A DNA stretch of 64,000 bases, from assembly GCF_014193655.1 (NCBI RefSeq), contig NZ_JACHZQ010000006.1:372001-436000 (forward strand). Direction: 5' to 3'. Origin of the DNA: Rhizobium sp. BK313 (GTDB taxonomy: Bacteria > Pseudomonadota > Alphaproteobacteria > Rhizobiales > Rhizobiaceae). Shown one piece after another: positions 54,739-63,216 of the stretch (positions within the stretch are counted from its first letter, which is position 1; every line of letters begins with the position of its first letter). Below the pieces are notes generated by a model. The model was given only the letters and a program-made list of their open reading frames with translations. It searched no databases and was not told the DNA's origin. Position numbers and translations under genes: made by a program.

Positions 54739-56322
54739 ATGGAACCAACCCACTTATTCGAGCTGGTCATTGCAATGTTTCTCGCCATCATTGCTCTGCA
54801 CTACGCAGCCCACAGGCTCGGACTACCACCCTCTGTCGCGCTCTTGGCCGGCGGCGCCTTGCTCGCATTTATGCCGGGACTGCCGGCGATTACTGTCGAT
54901 CCTGGGCTCGTACTCGTCATCTTCCTGCCGCCGCTGTTGCTCGACGGCGCGTGGTCCATTGCCGTAGCGCGGTTGCGACGTCATGTGATCGGTATCGCCT
55001 CTCTTGCCGTCGGCGCGGTATTTTTCACCTGCGCTGTCGTCGCCGTTGTGACCCATCTCCTTTTTCCATCGCTTCCCTGGGCTGCCTGCGCGGCACTTGG
55101 TGCGATCGTTTCACCACCAGACGCAGTTTCAGCTCGTGCCGTACTCGAGCGCGTAAGGCTGCCCCGGAGGCTTCAAATTCTGCTGGAGGGCGAGAGCCTG
55201 CTCAACGATGCCAGCGGCCTGGTTCTCTTCCGCTTTGCCGTTGCCGCCGCCGCAACTGGAGCCTTCAGCGCGGTAGAGGCGATTGGGAACTTCTTTGTTC
55301 TGGCGTTAGGCGGCGCCATCGTTGGCGTCGTAGTTGGAACGGCATGGGTCAAACTCGTCCGGCGTCTCGGCGACGAATATCTCATCATTGCTGCCACGAC
55401 GCTGCTCGCCTGGGTTTCCTATCTGCTTGGAGAGTTGCTGCATGTCTCCGGCGTCATCGCCACTGTTACCGCGGGCCTGATTATGACCTGGCACCAACAC
55501 ACAGTGCTTTCAGCAGCAATGCGCATGCGAGGCACGTCGTTCTGGACGGTGGTGATCTTCCTAATGGAAGCTGCGGTCTTCATATTGATCGGGCTCTCGC
55601 TCCGGGATGCCGTTGAACGCGGTGGCGGCTTCGCCACGGTGATCGCGACAATGGGACTGCCGATGCTCGCAATCCTCGTCACGCTCGCGATTGCGCGTTT
55701 TGCCTGGGTATTCGCCTCCGACCTTGTCATTAGATCATGTCGGGCGTTGGGGTTCGAGCGCGCGCAGCCGCTGGGCGTCGGCGGCGCTACTGTTCTGAGT
55801 TGGGCCGGCGTACGTGGTGTCGTCACGCTTGCCCTGGCGCTCAGCCTGCCCGAAGGGTTCCCCGGCCGCGACTTCATCCTCGTGACGTCGTTTGCCGTCA
55901 TTGTCGGAACTGTGCTTGTGCAGGGCACGACATTGGGGCGCGTGATCGCCTGGGCGCGGCTAGTAGAGCCGGAGTCGGAAAAGGCGCGCCTCACGATGAG
56001 CCAAGCCGAAGCCGCCATGGCCCAGGCGCAACTTGTGACCGTTCAAAGTTTGGCATACGACCCGGAGGGAACCCTCATTCACCCTCGATTGCTGGAGCAA
56101 TACCAGCGCAGAGCCACCGCGATCGTCGATTACGCTGAGAGAACCGAGCATTACATACCGGCGCTCCATGCTCATTTCGACGTCGTTCTTGAGGCGGTCG
56201 CAACTGGACGCCGGGAACTCATTCGACTCCATCGAGTGGGCGACATCGATGACGAGACGTTACAGGAACTGGAGCGGGATCTCGATCTCGAAGAACTAAG
56301 CGCGATCTCAGCCAAGTCGTGA
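54739..56322 (+). CDS. CPA1 family Na+/H+ antiporter
   Basis: A 527-residue inner-membrane cation/proton antiporter of the NhaP/CPA1 group. About twelve membrane helices cover residues 1-415; landmarks are FLPPLLLDGAW, GAIVSPPDAVSA with the ion-binding Asp region, and GESLLNDASGLVLF. A cytoplasmic tail of about 110 helical residues follows and may regulate transport. ATG 54739 follows GGAGG by five bases and is preferred to GTG 54715. It stands alone; pH and sodium homeostasis is the likely role. Confidence 0.9.
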   Translation: MEPTHLFELVIAMFLAIIALHYAAHRLGLPPSVALLAGGALLAFMPGLPAITVDPGLVLVIFLPPLLLDGAWSIAVARLRRHVIGIASLAVGAVFFTCAVVAVVTHLLFPSLPWAACAALGAIVSPPDAVSARAVLERVRLPRRLQILLEGESLLNDASGLVLFRFAVAAAATGAFSAVEAIGNFFVLALGGAIVGVVVGTAWVKLVRRLGDEYLIIAATTLLAWVSYLLGELLHVSGVIATVTAGLIMTWHQHTVLSAAMRMRGTSFWTVVIFLMEAAVFILIGLSLRDAVERGGGFATVIATMGLPMLAILVTLAIARFAWVFASDLVIRSCRALGFERAQPLGVGGATVLSWAGVRGVVTLALALSLPEGFPGRDFILVTSFAVIVGTVLVQGTTLGRVIAWARLVEPESEKARLTMSQAEAAMAQAQLVTVQSLAYDPEGTLIHPRLLEQYQRRATAIVDYAERTEHYIPALHAHFDVVLEAVATGRRELIRLHRVGDIDDETLQELERDLDLEELSAISAKS

Positions 56323-56575
56323 CGGCAAGCGCACGGCGTCTGGAAGTCGTCGGTAGAACTTGCCTCCGTGACTTGATAGCGAAAACGAACCATTGGCCTT
56401 GAGAGGGTCCGCTTGGCGCGCCAATAGTAGGCATTCACTGAACTTGTCATGCACTAGCCGATCCAATACCGAGCGGCTGCGCGGAAAGTGCCGCCCGAAC
56501 TCGCGACCAGGCTGCAGAACTGGCAACACCCGCATAAGACGCCTCACACTCAGGTCTATGTTTGGCCAACCTCAG

Positions 56576-56581
56576 TATAAT
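56576..56581 (+). promoter_or_regulatory. TATAAT box before sRNA candidate
   Basis: A perfect TATAAT hexamer. The -35 region (about GGTCTA) is weak, so another activator or sigma factor may be needed. It places the RNA start near 56588. Confidence 0.4.
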
Positions 56582-56587
56582 TTCAAA

Positions 56588-56745
56588 GGATGCGCTTTAA
56601 TGTTACGCTTTCCCATTGGCTCGACATCTTCCTCCCATGGGGCGACAGCCCACGAAGGACTTTGGTGTTCACCCCTCTACACACCAAAGGGCCGCGGATG
56701 CCAATCCGCATTGACCGCCTCGCCCGACTCGAGGCGGTCATTTTC
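56588..56745 (+). ncRNA. Anti-SD small RNA candidate (alpha-r14-like)
   Basis: About 158 nt without a protein frame, with a chain of hairpins: CCCAT ... ATGGG near 56612-56641 whose loop exposes CTTCCTCCC (56628-56636); CTTTGGTGT-N12-ACACCAAAG (56660-56689, perfect 9-bp stem, C-rich loop); GCGGAT-GCCA-ATCCGC (56694-56709); and a 10-bp terminator stem. The CUUCCUCCC loop motif is the anti-Shine-Dalgarno signature known for alpha-r14 / NfeR1 sRNAs of rhizobia. The assignment rests on this motif and the architecture. Confidence 0.6.
56713..56745 (+). terminator. Rho-independent terminator of sRNA
   Basis: GACCGCCTCG (56713-56722) and CGAGGCGGTC (56730-56739) form a perfect 10-bp stem with a 7-base loop, followed by ATTTTC. 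Confidence 0.75.
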
Positions 56746-56824
56746 ATGGCGTGCATGACGGCAGGACGAAAAACCCACCAACTGATTAAACCGATAGATT
56801 ACCCTGTTGGTGGCATCCCGCTCG

Positions 56825-56956
56825 CTGGTGCCCGGAAACTCAGCATTTTCTCCCAGTACGGCCGGAACGCACGTCGAGAGCCTTTACCGAAAGCTCGGCG
56901 TCAGCACACGTGCGGCTGCCGCTCTGATCGCCTCCAAACGTGGCCTAGTGAACTGA
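56825..56956 (+). pseudogene. LuxR-type regulator remnant
   Basis: About 43 codons that read as the end of a LuxR HTH domain: SPSTAGTHVESLYRKLGV (from about 56852) then STRAAAALIASKRGLVN and TGA at 56954. The rest of the HTH and any N-terminal domain are missing and no start is present. It lies 80 bp after the sRNA terminator, in decayed DNA. Confidence 0.65.
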
Positions 56957-57022
56957 TTTACGAGAACGCTTGACTTGGCCATCGGCGGTGTCACTCTCTC
57001 AACAGAGCAAAGGATAACCGAA

Positions 57023-57238
57023 ATGACACCTGCTCGATTTACCGAATGCCTTTTGCATATTCGCTGGACGCCACTCAATCTTGCGAGCGCTTTGCAATGC
57101 GACTTGTCATGGGTGGAAGCATTGGAGGCCGGCAATGTCGAAGTGCCGGATGGATTGGCAGCATGGCTGGAAACTCTCGCGCAATGTCATGAGGCGGCCG
57201 GCGTTCCAACGACATATCGCGGGCGCGGCCACGATTGA
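57023..57238 (+). CDS. Small helix-turn-helix protein
   Basis: A 71-residue Xre-like mini-protein: MTPARFTECLLHIRWTPLNL, then a recognition-helix region with a WVEALEAGN segment, and PDGLAAWLETLAQCHEA, the pattern of short rhizobial HTH proteins that contain little more than the five-helix domain. ATG 57023 follows AAGGA at seven bases; the frame is open to a TTG at 56975 without support. Likely DNA-binding; target unknown. Confidence 0.6.
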   Translation: MTPARFTECLLHIRWTPLNLASALQCDLSWVEALEAGNVEVPDGLAAWLETLAQCHEAAGVPTTYRGRGHD

Positions 57239-57333
57239 GATTGACGAGGCGAGCCTGGAAGGTGACGGGGCTCGGACGCTGCGGCTAATGCGAAGTATCA
57301 ATAGGCAGTCACCCTCAAATGGAGGGAATTCGG

Positions 57334-57528
57334 ATGAATGATGATTTTCGCTTGAAGCTTATCAAAATTAGAGACGAAAAGGTCGCCCATCGCGATGAAC
57401 TGCTGGCGATGAAGATGCAGGGCGCAAGCGCGAAATGGGTTAACGAGGATATCGATATTGACGACCTGATCGCCCGCGAGCAGCTGGTGATCGATAACCT
57501 CGACGATACGATTGCCCGCCTCAGCTAA
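57334..57528 (+). CDS. Small conserved-looking helical protein
   Basis: A 64-residue acidic and basic helical protein without known domain; two helices separated by WVNEDIDIDDLIAREQ. ATG 57334 is preceded by GGAGGG at seven bases, which itself lies after an in-frame ATG at 57319 and so favours the later start. No membrane segment. Function unknown. Confidence 0.5.
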   Translation: MNDDFRLKLIKIRDEKVAHRDELLAMKMQGASAKWVNEDIDIDDLIAREQLVIDNLDDTIARLS

Positions 57529-57835
57529 AAGCGTTCGATCGATTGCCATATAGGTGCGATGTAGTGGGTTCTCGATCTTTGTCGCACTCCTCCATTCCCA
57601 AAGAGATAGTCTTGCGACGTCCTTTTTCGACGCACGTGCGCCCATTCGTTGGTCGAGATGCGAACAACGACAGCGGCTCCTGACGGCTCGCTACCGCCCG
57701 CCCTGACGTTTCCCAACTTTGGGTGCGCGGCCACTCTCTGGAAAATAAGCCTGCCTTCTGTCCGGCCAACAAAAACACGGCTCGATTTACAAACTCAGTG
57801 CGAGATACCACGTCCATCCGCATGTCAGCGATTCA
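57529..57835. other. Non-coding gap
   Basis: Nothing recognised on either strand. The open frames here run opposite to one another and lack ribosome binding sites. Confidence 0.35.
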
Positions 57836-57868
57836 ATAAAAAGCCCCTATCCGGTTAAGAATAGGGGC
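57836..57868 (-). terminator. Minus-strand rho-independent terminator
   Basis: 8-bp GC-rich stem with 10-base loop followed on the minus strand by T5. No minus-strand gene lies upstream in the next 10 kb, which is why an unannotated transcript is suspected. Confidence 0.6.
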
Positions 57869-57931
57869 ATAATTATCATGAAGTGCTTTATTCCGGCCGT
57901 CGGGCGCGGGCACGTCCGACATGTTATTTAG
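57836..57931 (-). ncRNA. Possible minus-strand small RNA
   Basis: On the minus strand a TATAAT (complement of 57938-57943) is followed about 95 nt later by a terminator-like hairpin GCCCCTAT-N10-ATAGGGGC (57843-57868) and TTTTT. Between them GTCGG ... CCGAC can pair. The -35 region is poor and the DNA is AT-rich near the TATAAT, so the promoter may be accidental. Confidence 0.35.
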
Positions 57932-58193
57932 AACATTATTATATTGCGAAGGATATACGTCGTTTGGTCGATCCAAGTAGACGATCCGGTGTCATTCCAA
58001 CCGGAGAGACGTAAAGTTTGCATCAATAGGCCACCCCTTGACACGAGAGTGCCGCCCGATGACTACCCTGACCCAGCAGTTGGGCCGCCGTGGCCCGATC
58101 GGGCTCTGAATATATTCATTCAGGTTCCTTGAAGCGTTTGGGTGCGCGGCTAGATTGAATATTATCGCGCGCTATATCTCGGGGGATTTTCAG

Positions 58194-58367
58194 ATGTTTC
58201 GGCCGTCAATCGCTGCACTCCTGGTAGCGCTGCTCGCGCTGTCCGCATGCGCCAATACGCTCCGCGGCATGGCGAAGGATGCAAAGGAAACCGGCCAGGC
58301 GATGGATTCAAGTGGCCACACGGTCCTGAAGGCAGGCGCCAGCGGCAATAAGGCCGCCACCAATTAA
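58194..58367 (+). CDS. Entericidin-like lipoprotein
   Basis: A 57-residue lipoprotein. A Sec/Lsp signal with lipobox LSAC (Cys at 19) is followed by the short entericidin-type tail ANTLRGMAKDAKETGQAMD. Entericidins are small membrane lipoproteins made under stress, some with lytic activity; no matching antidote-like second lipoprotein is adjacent. ATG 58194 follows GGGGGA; the frame is open to 58155 but the lipobox spacing supports the later start. Confidence 0.75.
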   Translation: MFRPSIAALLVALLALSACANTLRGMAKDAKETGQAMDSSGHTVLKAGASGNKAATN

Positions 58368-58368
58368 C

Positions 58369-58638
58369 CGCCACATTTTACGCCGGCAAATTACCGCATC
58401 GTGCGCATTGTGGACGCGGCTCGCAAAGACCCGTCAGGATAAGTTCCGGCACATCGTTGATGAGTGGTTGGAGACGAACGCCAGCCCACTGATCCGCCTG
58501 CTGAAACAATTCGCGGATGAAGACCGCTTCGCCCTTCAGGCTACACAAGGAGGCGGAGTGTCGCCGGTCTGCCCCGATCCGTCGTTCTTCCATCTTGTTT
58601 TCTCTTTCTAGCTCCATTGGCTTGAATGCCGCCATTTC
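58369..58638. other. Gap with unsupported open frames
   Basis: A plus frame at 58408-58611 and a minus frame at 58378-58635 overlap fully; both have protein-like stretches but neither has a good start or family. It may be a gene remnant. Confidence 0.3.
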
Positions 58639-58656
58639 TGACGCTATATTCCGTCA
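58639..58656. promoter_or_regulatory. Operator-like repeat before toxin-antitoxin pair
   Basis: TGACG-N8-CGTCA at 58639-58656 encloses a TATATT -10 box (58645-58650), 35 bp before the antitoxin ATG. This is the layout expected for autorepression by a Xre-type antitoxin. Confidence 0.5.
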
Positions 58657-58690
58657 CAAGAACTGGCATTAGAAAACGGAGGTGAGAGAA

Positions 58691-59041
58691 ATGGGTCTCG
58701 CCCAATATGCAGACGACGGACTGTTCGCACCGCGGAAAATCGCCGACGCATTCCGCACGACGAGTGAGGAAATCGCCCGCACAGCCGGCCTGGGCAAAGA
58801 TGCAATTCAGCGCAAGGACCGGATCCGCTCCGTCAGGACGCAGCGGCGTTTGCGCGAGATGATCGAGGTAGTCAACAAGGTCGAGCCGCGCTTCGGCTCG
58901 GCACTGATGGCCTATGCCTGGTATCGCTCCGAGCCCCTGCCTGGATTCTCGGGCCAGACGGCCATGCAGTTGGTGCGCGATGGACGTGCGGATGAGGTGC
59001 TCGACTATATCGACGCGGTCGACGCTGGCGTTCACGCATAG
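58691..59041 (+). CDS. Xre/MbcA/ParS-type antitoxin
   Basis: A 116-residue antitoxin of the DUF2384 / MbcA-ParS-Xre group. The N-terminal half is an Xre-like HTH (ARKIADAFRTTSEEIARTAG-like helix), the C-terminal half has the toxin-binding FGSALMAYAWYRSEPLPGF and MQLVRDGRADEVLDYID motifs. ATG 58691 follows GGAGGTGAG, a very strong site. It neutralises the RES toxin encoded 3 bp downstream and probably represses its own promoter. Confidence 0.88.
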   Translation: MGLAQYADDGLFAPRKIADAFRTTSEEIARTAGLGKDAIQRKDRIRSVRTQRRLREMIEVVNKVEPRFGSALMAYAWYRSEPLPGFSGQTAMQLVRDGRADEVLDYIDAVDAGVHA

Positions 59042-59044
59042 CCG

Positions 59045-59548
59045 ATGCGATATGAAGGCAAGCTCTATCGGGCGCTGAATCCGATCTACGCGCGCGAGCC
59101 CCTTTCTGGCCGGGGAGCCGAACTCTATGGCGGCCGGTTTAATCCGAAGGGGATGCCGGCACTTTATACATCGCTGTCGGTCCTGACGGCGCTTCGCGAG
59201 GCCAATCAGGTCGGCAATTTGCAACCAACGACACTCGTCTCCTATGACGCTGCGTTCGAACACATCTTCGATAGTCGCGACGAAGATGCCCTTAAGGCGG
59301 AAGGGATGGATGCCGTCGCGATTGCCGACCCGACGTGGCGCGACCAGATGAAGGCGGGCGGCGAGGCTAGAACGCAGGGCTTTGCCCGGCGGCTCATCGC
59401 AACCGGTTATCAGGGTCTGCTCGTCCGGAGCTTCGCTCCCGGAGCAACCAGGGACGATTTGAACCTCGTCCTCTGGACTTGGGGCGAGAGCGCTTCGGCG
59501 CGACTGACCTTGATCGATGATGAGAACCGGCTGGATCGACCCGAATAG
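59045..59548 (+). CDS. RES-domain toxin
   Basis: A 167-residue RES-domain protein, toxin of the Xre/RES type. Family members degrade or modify NAD+ (MbcT phosphorolysis, or ADP-ribosylation by ParT). N-terminal LYRALNPIYAREPLSGRGA has the conserved Arg, GGRFNPKG the glycine-rich segment, and YTSLSVLTALRE the conserved Ser and Glu; the C-terminal LVLWTW strand is also typical. Encoded right after its antitoxin in the usual order. Confidence 0.88.
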   Translation: MRYEGKLYRALNPIYAREPLSGRGAELYGGRFNPKGMPALYTSLSVLTALREANQVGNLQPTTLVSYDAAFEHIFDSRDEDALKAEGMDAVAIADPTWRDQMKAGGEARTQGFARRLIATGYQGLLVRSFAPGATRDDLNLVLWTWGESASARLTLIDDENRLDRPE

Positions 59549-60045
59549 AGACGCCGGATCGCAAATGATTCATGGCTGGCGACGGTAACGCCAATCCATA
59601 TTGCTCGATAATTCGAAGGGCATCCCGCCGCGTCGAAACGTCTAAATGGTCGGTCCTGAGGCAATGTAAGCCGGGTTGTCCCTGGGAACGTCCGACACGA
59701 CCAACAAGACGAGGCGAGCTTTGGTACTCGCAGCCAACAGCCCGCCTTTCCTCGACCTTGACAGGTGCGATGTATTGCTGTGCGGCCAATCCGTCCCCAA
59801 AACGCATCGCCCGACATGACGTGAAATCAACGCGCGCGCATTCGATTCTATATCCGCAGAGAGAGGTGCGATAGCCACTTCAACCTCCCTGGCCTCAGGC
59901 GCCACACTTTCCGCGCACTTGCTATCGTACGGTTACATTGTTGTACGACAACTTATGTGTCAATATGAATCGATCGCCTGTGCAAAAGAGGCTTGCTCGG
60001 GCATGTCACAGATTGGCGAAATCGCGAAATAGTCAGGAAAATCAA
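59549..60045. other. Gap with possible amidohydrolase remnant
   Basis: No intact gene. On the minus strand near 59660-59830 the frame reads RCVLGTDWPHSNTSH, then DNPAYIASG near its end, which resembles the C-terminus of PF04909-type amidohydrolases (GTDWPH then DNPARLYG) with decayed sequence between. A remnant is possible but weakly supported. Confidence 0.35.
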
Positions 60046-61086
60046 ATGCCGGCATTGGAGAAAAGAAGCATAACCGCAGGTGGGTTGACAGTCACCACGA
60101 TGGGTTTGGGGGGAACGGGACTCGGCAATATGTACCGCGCCACTGATCCAGAAGTGGCACACGAAACCGTTCATGCCGCCTTCAAAAACGGCCTGCGCTA
60201 TTTTGACACTGCGCCGGTCTATGGCTTCGGTCTTGCCGAAACGCGTCTCGGCGAGGCGGTTAGGGCTCTGCCGCGGCAGGACATCGTCATTTCCTCCAAG
60301 GTCGGATACGACCTGGCGCCGATCCCCGAAAGCGAGGTCAAGCCAGTCCTTTGGGACGAGGCCCCACCTTTCCGCGCCGACTTCGACTATTCGCGCGATG
60401 GCGTGCTTCGCTCGATCGAAAGCTCGCTGAAGCGGCTCGGTACCGATTACATCGACATGTTGGCGATTCACGATCCGGACGAAGCAATCCACTTCGGGAA
60501 GGGAGAAAATCCCTATGCCCGCAGCCGCTTCAAGGAGGCGATGGAAGGCGCCTACCCCGCGCTTGACGAGCTACGATCCCAGGGCGTCATCAAGGCGGTC
60601 GGTGTGGGTATAAACCAGTGGCAGATGCTTTCGGATTTCGTCGAGGCCGGACAATTCGACTATTTCCTTCTTGCCGGACGCTATACGCTTCTGGAGCAGG
60701 AGCCGCTTGCCACACTTTTTCCCGCCTGTGAGCGCAAAGGCACCAAGCTCGTCATCGGCGGCCCGTATAATTCGGGTATCCTGGCGACGGGTGCCGTCCA
60801 AGGCGCGACGTTCAACACAAAGAACGCGCCGCAGGAGGTGCTTGACCGCGTAGCGCGCCTGAACGCCGTTTGCGAAAGCCATAAGGTTCCCCTGCCCGCC
60901 GCAGCGCTGCAATTTCCGCTTGCCCATAAACTTGTCGTCAGCGTCATTCCGGGAGCCCGCTCCGTTGGCGAATTGGAACAGAACCTCGACTATATGCGAT
61001 GGCCCATCCCGGGCTCCCTGTGGTCAGATCTCAGAAACGAAAAACTCATCGATGAGGCTGCGCCTCTACCTTCGGACGCAGCCTGA
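60046..61086 (+). CDS. Aldo/keto reductase, D-threo-aldose dehydrogenase-like
   Basis: A 346-residue aldo/keto reductase (TIM barrel, NADP or NAD dependent). Catalytic tetrad Asp54, Tyr59 (FDTAPVYG), Lys85 and His142. The sequence belongs to the group of L-fucose / D-threo-aldose 1-dehydrogenases and pyridoxal 4-dehydrogenases. ATG 60046 follows AGGAAA; an in-frame upstream stretch is unlikely. Convergent with the second reductase; the strong hairpin at 61269 lies between them. Confidence 0.87.
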   Translation: MPALEKRSITAGGLTVTTMGLGGTGLGNMYRATDPEVAHETVHAAFKNGLRYFDTAPVYGFGLAETRLGEAVRALPRQDIVISSKVGYDLAPIPESEVKPVLWDEAPPFRADFDYSRDGVLRSIESSLKRLGTDYIDMLAIHDPDEAIHFGKGENPYARSRFKEAMEGAYPALDELRSQGVIKAVGVGINQWQMLSDFVEAGQFDYFLLAGRYTLLEQEPLATLFPACERKGTKLVIGGPYNSGILATGAVQGATFNTKNAPQEVLDRVARLNAVCESHKVPLPAAALQFPLAHKLVVSVIPGARSVGELEQNLDYMRWPIPGSLWSDLRNEKLIDEAAPLPSDAA

Positions 61087-61268
61087 CCAGAGGATATCGG
61101 CGCGTTCAGGGCTGCCGACACCGCCCGTGGTGGGTCTTGAAGACCTCATCCCTTCAAATAGGGCGGGCGGCCAGTCCGCTTCGAACATCATCGCGTTGTC
61201 GTTTCAATCGTCATCCGCCCATCCTCACAATCGTGGTTGCGGTTGCGGGCGCGCAAGCATAGTCAGGC

Positions 61269-61309
61269 GTCTGCGACAAACCTCGCGCAGCGCGGTTTGT
61301 CGCAGACGC
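61269..61309. terminator. Bidirectional hairpin between convergent reductases
   Basis: Perfect 15-bp arms CGTCTGCGACAAACC (61269-61283) and GGTTTGTCGCAGACG (61295-61309) around 11 bases that can pair further (GCG-CAG-CGC). It lies between convergent genes. There is no T-run, so it may be a palindromic repeat reused as a stop. Confidence 0.55.
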
Positions 61310-61327
61310 GACCAAAGAGCAGAGTAA

Positions 61328-62332
61328 TTAGACGCCGGTTGTCGCGGCCGATGGAAAGAGGCGATCGATCTCAGACCACAGGTCTTCGGGAATGGATTGC
61401 CGTGACCATGCCAGGTTTTCGGCAACCCGTTCCGGCCGGCTCATACCGAGGACGACAGCGGATGCCAGCGGATTGCGGAAGGGGAACTGTATGGCTGCCG
61501 CTTGCAGGGGCACACCGTACCGATTGCACACCGCTTCGATCCCTTTGGCACGGGCCACGATGTCTTCTGGAGGCGCGCCATAGTCGAAGGTCGTCCCGGA
61601 GGTGCCAGGCCCGGTCGCGAGTATCCCAGAGTTGAAGACGCCGGCGACGACAATCTCCATTCCCTGACGCTTGGCCTCCGGCAGAAGGTCCGCCTCTGCG
61701 CCTCGATCGAGCAAAGTGTACCGGCCGGCCATCATCACGGCATCGAGGGAACAGGCCCTGATGAAACGTGTGGCGACATCGCTTTCGTTGACGCCAACGC
61801 CGATTGCCTTGATATGCCCAGCTTTGCGTAGATCGTCGAGAGCGCGATAGCAGCCCTCGATAGCCTCGTTAAAGCGGCGCTCATAGGCATCGCCGTGCGT
61901 GAAGCGATCCACATCATGGATGTAGATCAGGTCGAAATCCGCGATCCCCAGGCGGCTTGCCGATTGTTCCAATGACCGCATCGTACCCGAGTAGCTATAG
62001 TCGAACACCGGCTTCAAGCGCAGCGGCGCGGCCCAGAGCCCGTAGTTCACGGTCTCTCCATAGGGCGGGATCATGTAGCGACCGACCTTCGTCGAAACGG
62101 TAACGGTTTTCCGGTCGATGGTTCGCAGGAAGCGACCCAGCCGCAATTCGCTGAGACCATGTCCATAAAGCGGTGCGCTGTCGAAATACCGCATCCCGCC
62201 TGCATACGCCCTTTCGAGAACCTCCGCCGCCTGGATCTCGCTCACGTCGCGATAGAGAGTGCCGATGCCGCTCGCCCCGAAGCCTAGCCGCGAGGCAAAG
62301 TTAATGCTTTTCCGAGTTGGGTTGCCGGTCAT
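61328..62332 (-). CDS. Aldo/keto reductase, L-fucose dehydrogenase-like
   Basis: A 334-residue aldo/keto reductase with Asp51, Tyr56 (FDSAPLYG), Lys82 and His139. It is about as similar to the enzyme at 60046 as expected for the same subgroup. The start at 62332 overlaps the stop of the amidohydrolase gene (ATGA); the longer frame would run inside that gene. With the lactonase-like neighbour it could oxidise L-fucose or a related 6-deoxy or threo-aldose to the lactone. Confidence 0.88.
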   Translation of the reverse strand: MTGNPTRKSINFASRLGFGASGIGTLYRDVSEIQAAEVLERAYAGGMRYFDSAPLYGHGLSELRLGRFLRTIDRKTVTVSTKVGRYMIPPYGETVNYGLWAAPLRLKPVFDYSYSGTMRSLEQSASRLGIADFDLIYIHDVDRFTHGDAYERRFNEAIEGCYRALDDLRKAGHIKAIGVGVNESDVATRFIRACSLDAVMMAGRYTLLDRGAEADLLPEAKRQGMEIVVAGVFNSGILATGPGTSGTTFDYGAPPEDIVARAKGIEAVCNRYGVPLQAAAIQFPFRNPLASAVVLGMSRPERVAENLAWSRQSIPEDLWSEIDRLFPSAATTGV

Positions 62333-63204
62333 GCGTTCCGCTCCTGGAATTGCGGCAGGCGATACGCCTCGATGGCGTTCATGCCGAGGATCTTCTTTCG
62401 CTCGACCTCGGAGAGATCCTTGATGCATTCCTGAAGGGCATCGACCACCCGGTCGTAACTCGCGGCCACGAGGCAGACAGGCCAATCGGTGCCGAACATG
62501 CACCGATCCGTGCCGAAGACGTCGAGCACCTCGTGGACGTAAGGTTTCAGGTCCCGCGGCGTCCAGGACTTCCAGTCGGCTTCGGTGACCATGCCCGAAA
62601 GCTTGCACCAGACATGGTTTCGCTGGCTGCGAAACCTGCGGATCAGAACTGCCCACTCATCGAAGCCGCGATTGCGGATCTCCGGTTTCGAAATATGGTC
62701 GAGAACGAACCGCATTTCCGGAAAGGCCTCGACCGTACTGATGCAAGACGGCAGCTGCGGCAGGTTTGGCACGAGATCGTAGACAAGATCAGCGCGCTCG
62801 ACCGCCTTTAGACCATTCTGGACGTCAGCGCGCAGGAGCCAACTCGGATCGCTCTCCGTTTGAATCAGATGGCGCACGCCGACAAGCCATTTGCCTTGGG
62901 GAGATGCCATTAATTTTGAAAGCGTGTCGCCCACCTTGCCGTCGGTCAGATCGACCCAGCCGACGACGCCGGCAACGAAATCGCTAGCCTCCGCCGTTTG
63001 AATGAAATCCCAGGTCTCGCCGAGATCATTCCAGGTTTGCACGAGAATTGTGCCGGTCACGCCGTTCTTCTGAAGAGCCGGCCGCAAGTCCGCCGGTTCG
63101 AATTTCCTGTTGATCGGCTCAAAGGGTCCGCTCAGCCAGCCATAGTCTCCGCCGCTGGCCGGATCCCAGAAATGATGATGGGAATCGATGATCGGTGTCG
63201 TCAT
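62329..63204 (-). CDS. Amidohydrolase, L-fuconolactonase-like
   Basis: A 291-residue amidohydrolase (COG3618 group, TIM barrel). Metal ligands DSHHHFWD (7-14) at the start, a HISKP segment in the middle and FGTDWPV near residue 249 for the last Asp. The closest known activity is hydrolysis of L-fucono-1,5-lactone, the step after L-fucose dehydrogenase. Overlaps the second reductase by 4 bp and follows the third by 12 bp, so all three are one operon. Other small lactones are possible. Confidence 0.85.
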   Translation of the reverse strand: MTTPIIDSHHHFWDPASGGDYGWLSGPFEPINRKFEPADLRPALQKNGVTGTILVQTWNDLGETWDFIQTAEASDFVAGVVGWVDLTDGKVGDTLSKLMASPQGKWLVGVRHLIQTESDPSWLLRADVQNGLKAVERADLVYDLVPNLPQLPSCISTVEAFPEMRFVLDHISKPEIRNRGFDEWAVLIRRFRSQRNHVWCKLSGMVTEADWKSWTPRDLKPYVHEVLDVFGTDRCMFGTDWPVCLVAASYDRVVDALQECIKDLSEVERKKILGMNAIEAYRLPQFQERNA

Positions 63205-63216
63205 GGTCTGTCACCC

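Noticed and set aside
58378..58635. Two overlapping opposite frames as small genes
   Set aside because: Neither has a supported start, ribosome site or family; reported only as a gap.
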